Assembly (NCBI GenBank): GCA_905221605.1
Contig: CAJNDS010002368.1
Coordinates: 1,207,011-1,271,010, forward strand
Length of the DNA stretch: 64,000 nucleotides
Source: Symbiodinium natans
Taxonomy: Eukaryota > Sar > Dinophyceae > Suessiales > Symbiodiniaceae
Direction of reading: 5' to 3'
Below the pieces are notes generated by a model. The model saw only the letters and a program-made list of their open reading frames with translations. It was not told the origin of the DNA and made no database searches. The position numbers and the translations under genes were made by a program. Positions 1-10,789 of the stretch are shown here, piece after piece; the stretch's first letter is position 1; every line of letters begins with the position of its first letter.

Positions 1-160
1 GTACTGTCCCAATTTTTTGGGCTCAGAGGAGCAAAAACGCTGTATTGTCCCAAAACTCCAAAAAAACCAGTCTTTTGAGGGTCTCCAACTCAAAGATTGG
101 GACAGTACGGTGTTGCTTCTGTGTCCGAAACAGATTGGGACAGTACAGCACTTCAGGCCT
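1..160. repeat. Short inverted repeats of GTACTGTCCCAA
   Basis: The word GTACTGTCCCAA at 1-12 recurs in inverted form at 97-108 and 135-146, and a variant (GTATTGTCCCAA) lies at about 42-53. The copies could pair into small hairpins. The left end is cut by the window edge, so this may be the tail of a longer repeat. The 78-residue open frame over it resembles nothing I know. Confidence 0.6.
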
Positions 161-949
161 TCGGGGGGCCCGCAATATTTGAATTATGTAGATTATTTAA
201 ACTCGTGTGGGCTCTCTAACAATTACATAATTCAAATAATGAAAATAGTTTGAAGAAATTAAATCATCGAACTAAACTAAATAAGTTAAGTAATTTGAAA
301 AATTTAGATACTCTGAATATCTTGATATTGTAGCCTTCCAAATATTTAACTTATCTAAATCATTTAAATTCCAGCCCCCCTCACCAAGGCTGTCCCCAGG
401 ATGTAAATTATTCAAAATATCTAACTTGTTTAAATTATGTAAGTTGCTTAAACTATTTAAAACTATTTAAAAATTGAAAATATGCAAATTGTTTAAATTA
501 TTTCAAGTATTGAAATTCTTTAAATTATTTAAATCATTTAAATTCCCCCGAGTTGAAATATTGTAAATATTTTGAATATTTGGAGGCCCCCAATATTTAT
601 ATTTTCAAATTCGGGCATATTTTAAAGAATTTAGTTGACTTAGGCAATATAAATCCTGGGGACGGTCCTGGGGGGGGAGTCGGAATTGACATAATTTGAA
701 CAACTTAACTTTTGAAGCCTCCCAAAGATGTAAAATTTTTTACATTGTGTAAATTCCATCCTCCTTCCCCAAGGCTGTCCCCAGGATTCAAATGATTTAA
801 AAATATGGAAATTATTGAACTGTTTTGCATTATTGAATGTATTTCTTTTTTAGACGCCCCCCGGATATACATAACTCAAATTGTTGGGTGCCCCCAATGT
901 TCAAATTTATTGAAACTATTTCAATTCGGTTGGAATGTAAATTATGAAA
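160..949. repeat. AT-rich low-complexity DNA with GC-rich modules A-C
   Basis: A field of TTAAAT/ATTTAAA words interrupted by GC-rich modules of about 40 bp. Module A (367-405) and module C (751-789) have the form AAATTCC..CCCC..AAGGCTGTCCCCAGGAT. Module B (651-687) is the reverse complement form, AAATCCTGGGGACGGTCCTG followed by a G run and AGTCGGAATT. Short GGCCTCCCAAA and GGGGCCCCCAA clusters also occur. No gene is visible. Confidence 0.6.
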
Positions 950-2606
950 AAATGTAAAGAATGTAAAGAATGTAAAGAATGTAAAGAATGTAAAGAATGT
1001 AAAGAATGTAAAGAATGTAAAGAATGTAAAGAATGTAAAGAATGTAAAGAATGTAAAGAATGTAAAGAATGTAAAGAATGTAAAGAATGTAAAGAATGTA
1101 AAGAATGTAAAGAATGTAAAGAATGTAAAGAATGTAAAGAATGTAAAGAATGTAAAGAATGTAAAGAATGTAAAGAATGTAAAGAATGTAAAGAATGTAA
1201 AGAATGTAAAGAATGTAAAGAATGTAAAGAATGTAAAGAATGTAAAGAATGTAAAGAATGTAAAGAATGTAAAGAATGTAAAGAATGTAAAGAATGTAAA
1301 GAATGTAAAGAATGTAAATGTAAAATGTAAAGAATGTAAAGAAAAGAATGTAGAAGTAAAGAATGTAGAAGTAAAGAATGTAAAGAATGTAAAGAAAGAA
1401 TGTAAAGAATGTAAAGAATGTAAAGAATGTAAAGAATGTAAAGAATGTAAAGAATGTAAAGAATGTAAAGAATGTAAAGAATGTAAAGAATGTAAAGAAT
1501 GTAAAGAATGTAAAGAATGTAAAGAATGTAAAGAATGTAAAGAATGTCAAGAATGTCAAGAATGTAAGGAATGTAAGGAATGTAAGGAATGTAAGGAATG
1601 TAAAGAATGTAAAGAATGTAAAGAATGTAAAGAATGTAAAGAATGTAAAGAATGTAAAGAAAGTAAAGAAAGTAAAGAAAGTAAAGAACGTAAGGAACGT
1701 AAAGAACGTAAAGAACGTAAAGAACGTAAAGAACGTAAAGAACGTAAAGAACGTAAAGAACGTAAAGAACGTAAAGAATGTAAAGAATGTAAAGAATGTA
1801 AAGAATGTAAAGAATGTAAAGAATGTAAAGAATGTAAAGAATGTAAAGAATGTAAAGAATGTAAAGAATGTAAAGAATGTAAAGAATGTAAAGAATGTAA
1901 AGAATGTAAAGAATGTAAAGAACGTAAAAATGTGTAAGAATGTAAAGAATGTAAAAATGTGTAAAGGATGTAAGAGGATAAAGAATGTGTAAAGGATAAA
2001 AGGATGTAAGAATGTAAAGAATGTAAAGAATGTTATGTAAAGAATGTAAAGAATGTAACTGATGTAAAGGTTGTAAAGGATGTAAAGAATGTAATGTAAA
2101 GAATGTAAAGAATGTAAAGAATGTAAAGAATGTAAAGAATGTAAAGAATGTAAAGAATGTACAGCAATGTAGAATGTAAGAATGTAAGGAATGTAAAGGA
2201 AGTAAAGAATGTAAAGAATGTAAAGAATGTAAAGAATGTAAAGAATGTAAAGAATGTAAAGAATGTAAAGAAAGTAAAGAAAGTAAAGAAAGTAAAGAAC
2301 GTAAAGAACGTAAAGAACGTAAAGAACGTAAAGAACGTAAAGAACGTAAAGAACGTAAAGAACGTAAAGAACGTAAAGAACGTAAAGAATGTAAAGAATG
2401 TAAAGAATGTAAAGAATGTAAAGAATGTAAAGAATGTAAAGAATGTAAAGAATGTAAAGAATGTAAAGAATGTAAAGAATGTAAAGAATGTAAAGAATGT
2501 AAAGAATGTAAAGAATGTAAAGAATGTAAAGAATGTAAAGGATGTAAAGGATGTAAAGGATGTAAAGGATGTAAAGAATGTAAAGAATGTAAAGAAAGAA
2601 TGTAAA
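950..2606. repeat. 9-bp minisatellite (AATGTAAAG)n
   Basis: About 1.66 kb of near-perfect 9-bp tandem repeat, GTAAAGAAT, with unit variants GTAAAGAAC, GTAAAGAAA and GTAAGGAAT. Because 9 is a multiple of 3 and the unit lacks a stop in several frames, it creates long artificial open frames (573 aa on the minus strand reading ILY repeats, KEC and NVK repeats on the plus strand). These are not called as genes. The variants are ordered in a higher-order pattern, see findings. Confidence 0.95.
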
Positions 2607-3560
2607 TAGGCTAAATAATGTAAATCCTGGGTAGGGTCCTGGTGGGGGGAGTCTGAATTTCAATGGTTTGAATAATTAAGTAAGTTAAAAAATCTAAATT
2701 TTGAGGCCTCCCAAACATTTATATTTCAATCATTTTAAGTTATTCAAATTATTCAAATTATTCAAATTGTTTAAGTTATTTAAATCAAACAATTGAAAAA
2801 TTGTGGGCCACAAGATTTTGAATTATTTAAGTTATGTACATTCTGGCGGAATTAAAATAATTTGAATAGTTTAAATACTTTAAATAATGTAAATAAGTTA
2901 GATAGTTTGAACAATTTATTTAAATATTGTAAATAATTTAATTCATTGGAAAAATCCACATAATTTGAATAATTTAGACAATTCAAGTAGTTTAAATCAT
3001 TTAAATAGTGTAAATGCTTTAAATAGTTTAAAAGATTGAAAAATAGCTAATTTTGAATACTTTAAATAACTTAAATCCTGGGAAGGGTCCTGAAAGGGGG
3101 AGTCGGAATTTAAATAAGTTGAATAATTTAAATATTGAAGCCTCCCAAATATGAAAATTGTTTAAATTCCGCCCCCCTCTCCCCAAGGCCCTCCCCAGGA
3201 TTTAAATTATCTAAATTATTTAAACTATGTGATTTTTTGAACTCTTTAGTTTATCTTTAAACTATTTCAATTCCACCCGAATTTCAATAATGTATGTTTG
3301 TTACATATTTGAGGGGCCCCAATACTTAAATTTTTTCTAAACTATGAAAATTCGGGTGGAAATGAAAGAATTTAAATAACAGAAAAATTTAAATCCAAGA
3401 AAGGGCCCTTGGAGGCGGAGGGGGTCCGGCATTTAAATAACTCAAATAACTTAAATACCTGGGGTGCCCACATATTTAAATTATTTCAACTATTTAAATT
3501 CGTGTCCCCCAGAGCCCTCGTCAGGATTTAAATTGTCTAAGTTATTAAAAACTTCAAAAA
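2607..3560. repeat. AT-rich DNA with GC-rich modules D-H
   Basis: Continuation, on the other side of the minisatellite, of the AT-rich field at 160-949. Modules D (2622-2660), E (3072-3110) and G (3391-3435) read AAATCCTGGG..GGGTCCTG..GGGAGTCGGAATT. Modules F (3164-3205) and H (3496-3530) are in the opposite orientation. The same module family on both sides suggests that the 9-bp array expanded inside one pre-existing repeat field. Confidence 0.6.
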
Positions 3561-3582
3561 TGTTTAATCTTCGGCGCCACCC

Positions 3583-3682
3583 CATCATCTCTATCATCTC
3601 CTTCATCTCGTTCATCTTGTTCATCATCTCTTCATCTCGTTTATGTTCTTCATCATCTCCATTATCTCCCTCATCTCCCCCA
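3583..3682. repeat. TCATC/TCATCTC microsatellite
   Basis: Irregular pyrimidine-rich run of CATCTC, TTCATC and GTTCATC words leading into the next minisatellite. No coding signal. Confidence 0.6.
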
Positions 3683-4885
3683 AATCGCAAGCACCGTCCC
3701 CTTAAGATTCTGAAAGAGTTTACGCGTCTAAAACACAAATCGCAATCACCGGCCCCCTCGGGTTTTGGAAGCATTTATGCTCCCAAAACAAAAATCACAA
3801 GCACGCCCCCCTAAGATTTTGGAAGAGTTTTTGCTTCCAAAGGACAAGTCGCAAGCACCGTCCCCCTATGATTTTGGAAATATTTTGCTTCCAAAAGACA
3901 AATCGCAAGCAACGTCCCCTTAAGATCTTTAAAGAATTTATGTTCCCAAAAGACAAAGCGCAAGCAGCGTCCCCCCAGGATTTTGGAACAAAATGCTCCA
4001 AAAGACAAATCGCAAGCACCATCCAAAATCTTGAAAGAGTTTAGGCGTCAAGACACAAATCGCAAGCACCGTCCCCCTATGATTTTGGAAGAACTTAGGC
4101 TGCCAAAACACAAATTGTAAGCACCGTCCCCTTTTAATCTTAAAGAATTATGCTTCCAAAAGACGAATCGCAAGCACCGGCCCTCTCTGATTTTGGAAGA
4201 ATGTATGCTCCGAAAAAACAAATCGAAAGCACCGTCCCCCTAATATTTTGGAAGAATTTATGCTCCAAAAACAAATCGCAAGCGCCGTCCCCCTATGATT
4301 GCGGAAGAATCTTCTGCTTCCAAGCACAAGTCGCAAGCACCGTCCCTTAAGATCTTTAAAGAACTTATGCTCCCAAAAGACAAATCGCAAGCACCGTCCC
4401 CCTAGGATTTTGGAAGAATTTATGCTTCCGAAAGACAAATCGCAGGCACCGTCCCCTTAAGATCTTTAGTTTTTTTTCATGCTGTCCCCCAAAGACTTTG
4501 GAAAACTTAAGCTCCCAAAACACAAATCGAAAGCACCGTCCCCTTAAGATCGTTAAAGAAATTAGCTCCCAAAAGACAAAACGCAAGCATCGTCCCCCTA
4601 TTTTGGAAAAAACATGCCCCAAAAAACAAAACGCAAACACCGTCCCCCAAAGACTTTGGAAAAACTTAGGCTCCCAAAACACAAATCGCAAGCAACGTCC
4701 CGCTAAGATCTTTTTCACAAATTATGCCCCCAAAAGACTAAACGCACGCACCGTCCCCATATGATTTTGCAAGGATTTATGCTTCCAAGCACAAGTCGCA
4801 AGCACCGCCCCCCTATGATGTTGGACAAAAGAGACAAATCGCAAGCACCGTCCCCCTAAGATTTTGGAAGAATTTATGCTATTAA
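3676..4885. repeat. ~55-bp minisatellite, about 22 copies
   Basis: Tandem units contain CGCAAGCACCGTCCCC followed by (T)AAGATTTTGGAAGAA or TAAGATCTTTAAAGAA and then TTATGCTTCCAAAAGACAAAT. The core CGCAAGCACCGTCCCC or a close variant recurs about 22 times at 50-60 bp spacing, for example near 3683, 3848, 4058, 4224, 4386, 4527, 4687 and 4838. On the minus strand many units keep an 18-codon phase and read GGRCLRFVFWEHKFF-like peptides, giving several short open frames. I treat these as by-products of the repeat. Confidence 0.9.
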
Positions 4886-5035
4886 TTGAATTAGTTTGTG
4901 TAGTTAGTTTAATTAATTTAACCAATTTCCTTGATTTAACTAATTCGATTTAATTGGTTTACTTAGTTTAACTAATTCTTTTCATTAAATTAGTGATGAT
5001 AGAATGTTTTCGAAAACATTTGAAAAGTGCACGCG
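4886..5035. other. AT-rich spacer
   Basis: TTAATT/TAACTAATT-rich spacer between two repeat arrays. No gene or motif seen. Confidence 0.5.
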
Positions 5036-5039
5036 CGCA

Positions 5040-5335
5040 AAAACTTTCTCTCTCCAGCTTGTCCTGTGAATTCTAAGCAAGGCATGTTTTTTCAGGAGTG
5101 CAAAACGCTCCCTTTTTCAAGCTCATACTGTGAGTTCTAGGCAAGGCACGTTTTTGCACGACTGTAAACAACTATCTTTTGCTCTGTTTGTCAAGCTTAT
5201 CCTGTGAATTCTAAGCAAGGCATGTTTTGGCACGAGTGCAAAAACTTTTTTTCTCTCTCTCTCTTTCTATCTCTCTCTCTCCCAAGCTTATCCTGTGAAT
5301 GAAAAGCAAGGCACGTATTTGCACGAATGCAGAAA

Positions 5336-5368
<33 letters not shown>

Positions 5369-5590
5369 TCTCTCAAGCTGATCCTGTGAATTTTAAGCAA
5401 GACACGCTTTTGCACGAGTGCAAAAACACTCCTTCTCTCAAGCGTGTCATATGAATTCTAAACAATTTTTGCACGAGTGCAAAAACTGTCTCTTTCTCTC
5501 AAGCTTATCCTGTAAATTCTATGCAAGACACGTTTTTGCATGAGTGCAAAACAAATTTCTCTCTCAAGCTTCTCCTGTGAAAAGAGGAAA
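5040..5590. repeat. Tandem repeat with a perfect-arm palindrome
   Basis: About eight irregular copies (spacing 60-105 bp) of a unit containing TCAAGCTTATCCTGTGAATT, CTAAGCAAGGCATG and then TTTTTGCACGAGTGCAAAAA. The last word has 9-bp self-complementary arms around a 2-nt centre. CT runs of variable length separate the units and account for most of the length variation. No coding capacity is supported. Confidence 0.85.
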
Positions 5591-5622
<32 letters not shown>

Positions 5623-6292
5623 AATTTACATGTTCTTCCTACCTCTTCTCTCCCCCCTGACCCTGTCTCGCTTTCTCTCTATCTCCTCACTTTCTTTTAA
5701 AGTGGTACGGGAAGGCGGAATGAGATGAAGGCAGCGTCCCCTGGAGGCACCTGCGCCGAACAAAAAACCGAGCATCAGCTTCCCAGAGATTTGCAGAAGG
5801 AGAGAGGGAATGAGACAACGCAAGGCATGGAGAGAAGCATAGACCGTGGGAGAGAGAAGGCCTCTTGGCCTTCCCCTGATCTGTTTCTCTGTCTGGACAA
5901 GAACATAGGAGAGCAGGGGAGTTTACACCTTTTTCCCACGATGCTCCTCACCCTTCTCTCTTCCCCACCCCTTCTCTCTCTTTTTCCGCGGGCTTGAGGG
6001 CAAGGGTTTTCCCCGCCCCCACCCCCACGCCTCTCTCTTTCTCTCTCTCTCTCTCTTTCTGTGTTTTTTTTCTGAGTGGTATGTCTCGTAGAATTGGAAC
6101 AGGAGGAGGAAGAACTAGAACTACAAAGAAAGAGATTTGAAGAAGGAGAGAGGGACTGATACAGGGCGAGACATTGAGAGAAGCATAAGCCGTGGGAGAG
6201 AGAGGGTCTTGGCTTTCCCCCTTTCAAGTCCATATCAGTTTTCTTGCCCTGTCACTCTTGCTCTCGCTCTCGGTCTCGTTCTTTGTTTCTTG

Positions 6293-6334
<42 letters not shown>

Positions 6335-6800
6335 TCTTTTCTGAGTGGTATGTCTCGTCGAATTGTAACAGGAGAAGAAGGGCGAGATGAATGAAAAGGA
6401 AGAACTACGAAGAAAGAGATATGAAGAAGGAGAGAGGGAATGACCTGGCGAGGCATTGAGAGAAGCATAAACCGCGGGAGAGAGAAAGCCTCTCAAAAAC
6501 ACTTCTCAAGTCCATATCAGTTTTTCGACTGCTAAAGAAAAACAAGAATATAAGAGAGAAGAAAAGTTTACATGTTTTCCTACCTTGCTCTTCACTCTCA
6601 CTCTCCTCTCCTTCCCTCCGTCTCTCGCTCTTGGCCTCGTTCTTTCTTTCTCGGTCTCTCTCACACTCCATCTCTCTTCTTCTTCCTTCTTCTTCTGCAG
6701 GGCATGGGAGGCCCCTGCTGAGATTGCTGAAAAGAAAAAGAGAAGAGAGAAGAGGAATGTACATGCTCGTCCTACCTGGTTCTTATCCCTGAGGCCACCA
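5588..6800. repeat. GA/CT-rich tandem repeat, ~280-bp unit
   Basis: Three to four diverged copies of a unit of roughly 280-300 bp. Each has a GA or CT microsatellite, a TTTACATGTT..CCTACC segment, a CTGAGTGGTATGTCTCGT segment, and AAGAAAGAGAT..GAAGAAGGAGAGAGG leading to ACATTGAGAGAAGCATAA.CCG. Copies begin around 5740, 6080, 6345 and 6620. The purine/pyrimidine asymmetry produces Arg/Glu-rich and Ser/Leu-rich open frames on the two strands; none looks like a protein. Confidence 0.75.
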
Positions 6801-6892
6801 TAGTCCGACTGACGTGACAGCAGCGTACCCTCGTGAAAACGTGTATGGCAATAAAAAACCCGAGTGCCAGCTTCCAAATAAACCCTATTCAA

Positions 6893-7012
6893 GCCGCCCC
6901 TCCTCACCCCCTCCCCACCCTCCCCCACCCCAACCCCCCACCCCCCCCCCACCCGCCAGGGCTCCAATGCATCCCCCCCAGCCCCCCCACCCACCCCCAC
7001 CCGGGTGATCAC
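6893..7012. repeat. C-rich tract (G-quadruplex potential on minus strand)
   Basis: About 120 bp dominated by runs of 4-10 C separated by A or T, ending in CCCACCCCCACCCGGGTG. The complementary strand has many G runs able to form quadruplexes. Proline-rich open frames across it are compositional. Confidence 0.7.
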
Positions 7013-7715
7013 ACTTTAAGCTCAAGCCGCGACGAGCCAAAAAAAATGTCAAACGGATTGGAGTAAATACCCTTGATTTCGGCGGGGCTGTGGCACTTTG
7101 GGCACCAGTAAGCGACGGGCCACAGAGCATCCCAGTGATCAGCCCGAGTTTTCTATCCTTTGTTCCTGTGAACATCTGCGCAGGTTCGACTTAGCCCGGC
7201 CCTTAGCACTGAAGCCTATTCGGTTCAATCATGTTCAATCACAATCCAGTGCCTTCCTCAAACCTGATCCGAAAATGGACCCTCACGGCCTTCGCTCCAG
7301 CATACACCTTCTCGCACGCCTGAGAAACCTCAAGGCATCTCAAGCAGGTCAGAGGATCTGCTAGTTTATCCTCGTGGCATCACCCTGAGCCCCTAAGCCT
7401 AAGCCCTACTTGCGGCAAGTAAGGGTCCTTCACAGCAAATGCCTGAAACCCTGAAATTTCTTTCCTGACAATAGCGGCAGCCAAGGGTCTCCCAGCAGCA
7501 CTGGATTCCTTTAGGGTTTCGGAAGGTTGTGGGGTTTGGAGGGAGACACTGTTTCACAACATTTCATCTCATGGAAATAGTGCATGCCTGGGTCAGCTGG
7601 GCGATGCACAATATATGTCGAGAGGCTGTACAAAACTGAAGTTTGTCAGCGCACCAAGTATAAGGTTACGTTTCTGGCTTTGCTCAGGGTTCACTTCTCG
7701 GGTTGACAAACATAC

Positions 7716-7916
7716 CTGGACGACTCTCGAATACTGGCGATAGCCACAGCTAAGCGTCTTGTATCTGTTCATCTCTTTGTATACTCCTTCTGCCACTGGC
7801 GCAAGGAATGCACCAGTGATAAATCCTATTGCCATGTTGGCTACTCTTGTCGCGGGAAGTTCTGGGATTTGGCCAGCACTTAGCTTTCTATGCCACTCGT
7901 GCTGTGTTTCGGGCGC
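7716..7916 (-). CDS. Candidate internal exon, unknown protein with one hydrophobic helix
   Basis: A 201-bp segment is open on the minus strand and bounded by a good acceptor (TTACAG before 7916) and a canonical donor (CAG|GTATGT, intron starting at 7715). The 67 codons include the hydrophobic stretch MAIGFITGAFLAPVA, then KEMNRYK and GYRQYSRVVQ. I do not recognise the family. A second open stretch in another frame just upstream on the same strand (about 7990-8091, with VEDLRLLAALFPDAAALA) could be the preceding exon. A chance open frame is possible, but splice borders and protein-like composition together argue for a real or recently dead exon. Confidence 0.35.
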
Positions 7917-8104
7917 CTGTAACTGCAGACGCCAGATCTATTTTTGCTCTTGCAGTGCATGGTCCGGATAAGGTCTCGAACGGCCTGCAGTTGCCCTGCA
8001 TGCCGAAGGGGTGCGCTAGAGCAGCAGCATCTGGGAAGAGCGCTGCTAACAGTCTGAGGTCCTCGACCTGCTTTCGCGCCAGCTGTGGCACGCTTGCTTG
8101 TCAC

Positions 8105-8645
8105 TTGTCATACTCTTGAACTTACTGCATAGGAACGCCCTTGTAGCCACTCGCTGCGGTCGTCTGCAAATTTCGAAATGTTGTGGTTATGATCCCGAAT
8201 CACAAGTTCAATCTTAAGTGTCCAAACCCGAAGCGAAACCTTAAACTAGACAACTAACCCAACCGAGCGCCCAGCTTGGACGCGCCAGCGTGGTTCTCTG
8301 GGGTTTGGGCCTGGGGCTTGGGGTATAGGGATCAGACTGTGGCTTAAGTTTGTGACTGCTTGAAGGCCCACAATGTAGGGCCTGCAGGCTTACCGGCTCT
8401 TGGTGGGGAAGCAGGGATTTAGGTTCAGGGTTTATCCTAAACCCTAAGAAACTCAAAAGGGACCGAACATAGGGTTGAACCCTTGTGGAGGGTTCCTATT
8501 CTGAGGATTCTAGTACTTTGACGCACATTAGGAGGTACCCCCTATTCTGGGAAGTACACATATAGGTACCCTACCACATCCCCTAACGGAGTACATACAA
8601 TTAACCCAGTTGTGCAACCCAACAGCCAGCAAGATAAAGATGATC
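8105..8645. other. No gene seen; scattered telomere-like words
   Basis: I see no coding or RNA feature here. Isolated CCTAAACCCTAA-like words occur (for example near 8435), consistent with decayed telomere-like sequence that recurs throughout the window. Confidence 0.5.
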
Positions 8646-8647
8646 AA

Positions 8648-8712
8648 GTTCCGTTCCATTCCGGCGTTCCGTTCCGGCGTTCCGTTCCGTTCCGCTCCGT
8701 TCCGTTCCGGCC
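8648..8712. repeat. GTTCC/GTTCCG short tandem repeat
   Basis: About 13 copies of a 5-6 bp unit (GTTCC, with GGCGTTCC variants). The minus strand reads a short GTER-rich peptide, which is compositional. Confidence 0.8.
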
Positions 8713-8885
8713 TCCGGGGAGATTCTTGGCGCCCCGCCTAGAGATAGAAACCCAACCCTTCGGCAGTTGGGAATAAACATCACATCTTACCTCTGACCCC
8801 ACCCCGATGCCCCAGACTTAAACCTTAGAACCTTTTCGCAGAGCAAACAAAGTTGTGAAAAACCGTAAAGGTTCGAAAATAGTTC

Positions 8886-9770
8886 CCGCCAGTGACCAAA
8901 TAGCTCGCGCCATCACTACACCCTACGAGCATCGAGACTGAGGGGTCATAAGACAAGCCTCTAGTGCCCCGGAAAGGGCCCTAGTTCGTGCTCGTAGGGT
9001 TTCACGCCAGGGAAAAAGATCTTAAAACCCGATAACACCCAAAAGCCTGTCTGGCAACGTAACCGTGGCTCCATAAGGGTTGCGAATACGCCTCTGGCTA
9101 TGCATAGAATGCTTGTAGTCCCGCGAAGGGATAAACATCCAATTTACTTCAACAGAGACGTTCCATAAAAAAGGTGGTTACCGAAACATCTGGACTGTGG
9201 GCAGGTTATGGGGCCACGATTACGTTACCAGAACAGTTTTTGGGTACGCGATAGAGCCATCGTGGGACTAGTAAAACATGTTCCCTAAAAAGACGGTTGC
9301 CCAAACATCTGAAACCCTACGCGCACCAAGGGAGGGGAGATACGACAAACCTCTAAGACCCGCAGGCCCTCACAGCCCCTGGCAAAAAAAAGTGGTTTGG
9401 GGTTTTGGATGCAAAAAGGGGGATTTGTTTAGGGCTGAGAGGGCCTGCGGGTCTTAGAAGTTTCTCGTGTGTCCCCTCCCTTGGTGCTCGTGGGGTTTCA
9501 GATGTTTGGGTAACCACCCTTTCTTCTGGAACGTCTTTGTTTATGTCAATTGAGATGTTTATCCCTTCGTGGGACTACAAGCATTCTATGAGCCAGAAAC
9601 GAATTCGCAACCCTTCTGGAGCCACGGTTATGTTACCAGACAGGCTTATTTTGAGAGTCATAGGGCTTTAAGGATTGTTTGCCACTAGAGTCACTAGAGG
9701 TTTGTCGTATGTCCCCTCCCTTGGTGCTCGTAGGGTTTGGTGATGACGCTAGCTCTTTGGTCGCTGGCGC
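8886..9770. repeat. Large imperfect foldback (inverted-repeat) element
   Basis: The left arm (about 8886-9365) is the reverse complement of the right arm (about 9425-9770), with a central loop of roughly 60 bp. Matching blocks in order from the outside: CTCGCGCCATCAC with its complement near 9740-9770; AGCCTCTAGTG with CACTAGAGGTTTG near 9691; CGTAACCGTGGCTCC with GGAGCCACGGTTATG near 9620; GCATAGAATGCTTGTAGTCC with GGACTACAAGCATTCTATG near 9573; CAAACATCTGAAACCCTACG with its complement near 9495; CTAAGACCCGCAGGCCCT with AGGGCCTGCGGGTCTTAG near 9438. The left arm is longer because one sub-block is duplicated (near 9170 and 9290). It carries no transposase frame. Confidence 0.85.
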
Positions 9771-9819
9771 GAGCTATATTCTAGCAAATTGTGATGTATC
9801 ATCGCAGGCGGGATCAATG

Positions 9820-10025
9820 TCTGCTTTGTGCCGTTGCGCCGTACGCTGTTGCGCCGCGCTGCTGGCTTGTCCACGCGTTGCGCCGCGCCACCGTAGCTGT
9901 CAGGTCACACCACGCCGTTGCGCCGTTGCGCCGCGCCGCCGTACCGGGCACACGTGTTATATTCCGCAGGTCAATCCACGCCGTTGCACTGCGCCGTGCC
10001 GGCGTACCGGGCACATGTTCCACCG
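9820..10025. repeat. GC-rich CGCCGTTGCGCCG tandem repeat
   Basis: Short imperfect tandem repetition of CCGTTGCGCC and GCGCCGCCGTACCGGGCACA-type blocks (two clear long copies at about 9918-9960 and 9978-10020). Open frames over it are repeat-derived. Confidence 0.7.
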
Positions 10026-10245
10026 AGGGCGCTAGAGGGGGTGGGGGGTAAGGGGGGGCTAGGGGTTGGAGGCAAGGGCGGGGTCAGGGGGTGCGAGGGT
10101 CTGGGGTGGTCGGGTGTGGGACCAGAGGTTTGAGCTTTTGTCTGGAGGGGGGTGGAGGGGGGGGGAGGGGACGGGTGGGGAGGGCGGTAGGGGTGGGGTG
10201 CAGGTCGGGTGTGGGGAGGCGTTGGGGGTGGGATGCCAAGCGCGT
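10026..10245. repeat. G-rich tract with strong G-quadruplex potential
   Basis: About 220 bp with more than twenty runs of three or more G on the plus strand, spaced by 1-6 nt. Several consecutive sets satisfy the usual four-run quadruplex rule. It is the strand-opposite of the C-rich tract at 6893-7012. Confidence 0.75.
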
Positions 10246-10489
10246 GAGTTGGCTTCCCCGATGCTGGACCCCATGAGCGGGGTCGCCGGATTTTGCGTGA
10301 GGGAGTTTCGGGCCACCTGCACAGGTCTGGGAGCCACCACGACACCCCCGCCGCCAACACGCCACACCGGACGCAGAGTATGTTTTGCTTCAGGGAGTTT
10401 AGGGCTTAGGGGGAGCCAGGATTACGTTACCTGCACAGCTCTGCACAAGTCTGGGAGCCACCACGACACCCCAACCACGACACCCCTGT

Positions 10490-10755
10490 CGCCCAGGAGT
10501 TACGCCACACGGCGGTTCTGGGCAACCCCTTCCTGTTTACTGGCAAAGCACTCAACTAACAACCATTTTTCCGATTTCCCTCCCCCTAACCCCCCACGAC
10601 GCGGTTCTGGGTCCCCCCACTGGCGAAGCGTACTCAACTAGCAACCATGTTTCCCCCCCCCAACCCCTCACGAGGTGGTTCTGGGTAACCCCTCCACTGG
10701 CAAAGCACGGAGCGCAACTAGCAACCATTTTCCCCCCCAAATCACCCCACAAGGT
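10490..10755. repeat. ~85-bp tandem repeat, array 1
   Basis: Three copies of a unit containing GGCGGTTCTGGGTAACCCC, CCACTGGCAAAGCACGG, AGCG.ACTCAACTAGCAACC and ATTTTCCCCCC.AA.CCCC. The same unit reappears as a second array at 12050-12355. Confidence 0.8.
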
Positions 10756-10789
10756 GGTTATCTGTAACCACAGGCGGGTGACCGTCGTG

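Noticed and set aside
942-2663. 573-codon minus-strand frame reading ILY/TFF repeats, and KEC or NVK plus-strand frames
   Set aside because: Pure product of the 9-bp minisatellite, whose unit length is a multiple of three and free of stops.
5775-6770. Arg/Glu- and Ser-rich frames over the GA/CT region
   Set aside because: Composition of purine/pyrimidine repeats; frames occur on both strands simultaneously.
6814-7175. Proline- and glycine-rich open frames around 6.9 kb and 10.1 kb
   Set aside because: They follow C- or G-runs on one strand and appear in several frames at once.
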